From Pseudodesulfovibrio sp. (GTDB taxonomy: Bacteria; Desulfobacterota; Desulfovibrionia; Desulfovibrionales; Desulfovibrionaceae): 64,000 nucleotides of DNA. The stretch is taken from the NCBI GenBank assembly GCA_016744135.1, contig JADGEX010000001.1, positions 2,057,029-2,121,028 of the forward strand. The letters run 5' to 3'. The translations under genes were made by a program, and so were the position numbers. This document shows positions 63,392 through 64,000 of this stretch, piece by piece (positions within the stretch are counted from its first letter, which is position 1; each line of letters begins with the position of its first letter). Below the pieces are notes generated by a model. It was not told the DNA's origin and searched no databases. It worked only from the letters and a program-made list of their open reading frames with translations.

Positions 63392-64000
63392 ATGGAAATA
63401 CCTGAAGATTACCTGCTTGAAAGCTACAATTATGACCTTCCCGAGAAACAGATTGCCCAGGAACCGGCTGATCGTCGCGATGGCTCACGCCTTCTGGTAC
63501 TGAACCGTAAGGCCGAAACAACGACGCCTTCCACGTTCAAAGACCTACTGGATCACTTGCCTGACAATGCCTTGCTCGTGGCCAACAATTCCCGCGTCAT
63601 TCCTGCTCGCATATTCGGCACCAAGGCGACCGGTGGCAAAGTGGAATTTCTGCTGCTCACGCCGCTGCCGCTCATTAGTCCAACAGAAAAAGATGGATGG
63701 ATGACCGCTTCAGTCGAAGGCTTGCTTCGCGCATCCAAGACACCCAAACCCGGGTCCACCATCACCTTTGCCGACGATTTTCGTCTGGTCACAGACACGG
63801 CAGGGGAATTTGGGCGTTGGCAGGTTGAATTGCAATGGAAGGGCGACCTAACAGAATTATTCACCCAACACGGCCATCTCCCGCTTCCGCCCTACATCAA
63901 ACGGCCTGACTGCGAAGCAGACAGGGAGCGCTATCAGACAACGTATGCCAATGAATCCAAAACCGGGTCTGTGGCTGCTCCCACAGCGGGACTGCATTTC
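63392..64000 (+). CDS. queA: tRNA ribosyltransferase-isomerase QueA, 3'-truncated
   Basis: 203 residues visible, the gene runs off the window. QueA moves the ribose of SAM to 7-aminomethyl-7-deazaguanine in tRNA for queuosine. YDLPEKQIAQEPADRRDGSRLLVLNR, VANNSRVIPARIFGTKATGGKVEFLLL and FTQHGHLPLPPYIKRPDCEADRERYQTTYA and AAPTAGLHF are the family motifs. ATG 63392; ribosome binding site weak. Confidence 0.96.
   Translation, partial: MEIPEDYLLESYNYDLPEKQIAQEPADRRDGSRLLVLNRKAETTTPSTFKDLLDHLPDNALLVANNSRVIPARIFGTKATGGKVEFLLLTPLPLISPTEKDGWMTASVEGLLRASKTPKPGSTITFADDFRLVTDTAGEFGRWQVELQWKGDLTELFTQHGHLPLPPYIKRPDCEADRERYQTTYANESKTGSVAAPTAGLHF

Noticed and set aside
1-64000. CRISPR array, tRNA, rRNA, transposase or prophage
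   Set aside because: No regularly spaced repeats, cloverleaf, rRNA or recombinase motifs were seen in any part of the window.

Overview
The window looks like a chromosomal segment from a sulfate-reducing deltaproteobacterium of the Desulfovibrionaceae (Desulfovibrio / Pseudodesulfovibrio type). This is inferred from a class I hybrid cluster protein (Cys spacing C-x2-C-x7-C-x5-C), G/C-rich hairpin repeats of the kind common between genes in that family, a very dense set of sensory proteins, and LPS-heptose and tRNA-modification genes typical of Gram-negatives. I see no rRNA, tRNA, CRISPR array, transposase or prophage.

Layout. 1-2.9 kb: end of an unknown gene, then lemA and two TPM-domain genes and a tiny membrane peptide, closed by a strong terminator. 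2.9-7.7 kb (minus): cheR with an HDOD gene, and an operon of an acetolactate-synthase-small-subunit-like ACT protein with phosphate butyryltransferase and butyrate kinase. 7.7-10.2 kb (plus): a DASS-type anion transporter and a two-domain universal stress protein. 10.2-16.7 kb (minus): murI, then EAL-HDOD, HD and GAF-HD-GYP signalling genes, then hcp. 16.9-28.8 kb (mostly plus): a secreted protein, two giant hybrid histidine kinases, an iron-alcohol-dehydrogenase/histidine-kinase pair, a solute-binding protein and an HD-GYP protein. 28.9-33 kb: dus, a cyclase-family hydrolase, a mobA-like gene, an alpha/beta hydrolase and small proteins. 33-40.6 kb: a candidate small RNA, a GGDEF protein next to a membrane-anchored periplasmic sensor, a chemoreceptor with an extra C-terminal Cache domain, and a DAC (diadenylate cyclase-like) protein. 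40.7-52.5 kb: a VOC-KdsC fusion, a TetR-controlled RND efflux operon, a second TetR gene with a striking double operator, an orphan FtsX-type permease, a DUF3431 protein and a MATE/MarR divergent pair. 52.9-60 kb: an excisionase-like HTH gene, phosphofructokinase, heptose kinase, parB, parA, two perfect parS sites and a sugar-nucleotide epimerase. 60.1-64 kb: coaBC, a lipoprotein, a MerR-like gene and the start of queA.

Functionally the segment is dominated by signal transduction: at least seven proteins related to cyclic-nucleotide signalling (EAL-HDOD, HDOD, two HD-GYP, one PDEase-like HD, GGDEF, DAC), three histidine kinases, a chemoreceptor and CheR. The observations that look least ordinary are the divergent DAC protein coupled to a small membrane protein, the chemoreceptor with a cytoplasmic C-terminal Cache domain, the translationally coupled Fe-ADH/kinase pair, the VOC-KdsC fusion, the 41-bp double TetR operator, a 52-bp near-perfect cruciform, and a structured RNA with terminator upstream of the GGDEF gene. 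All functional calls are from reading the translations; none was checked against a database.
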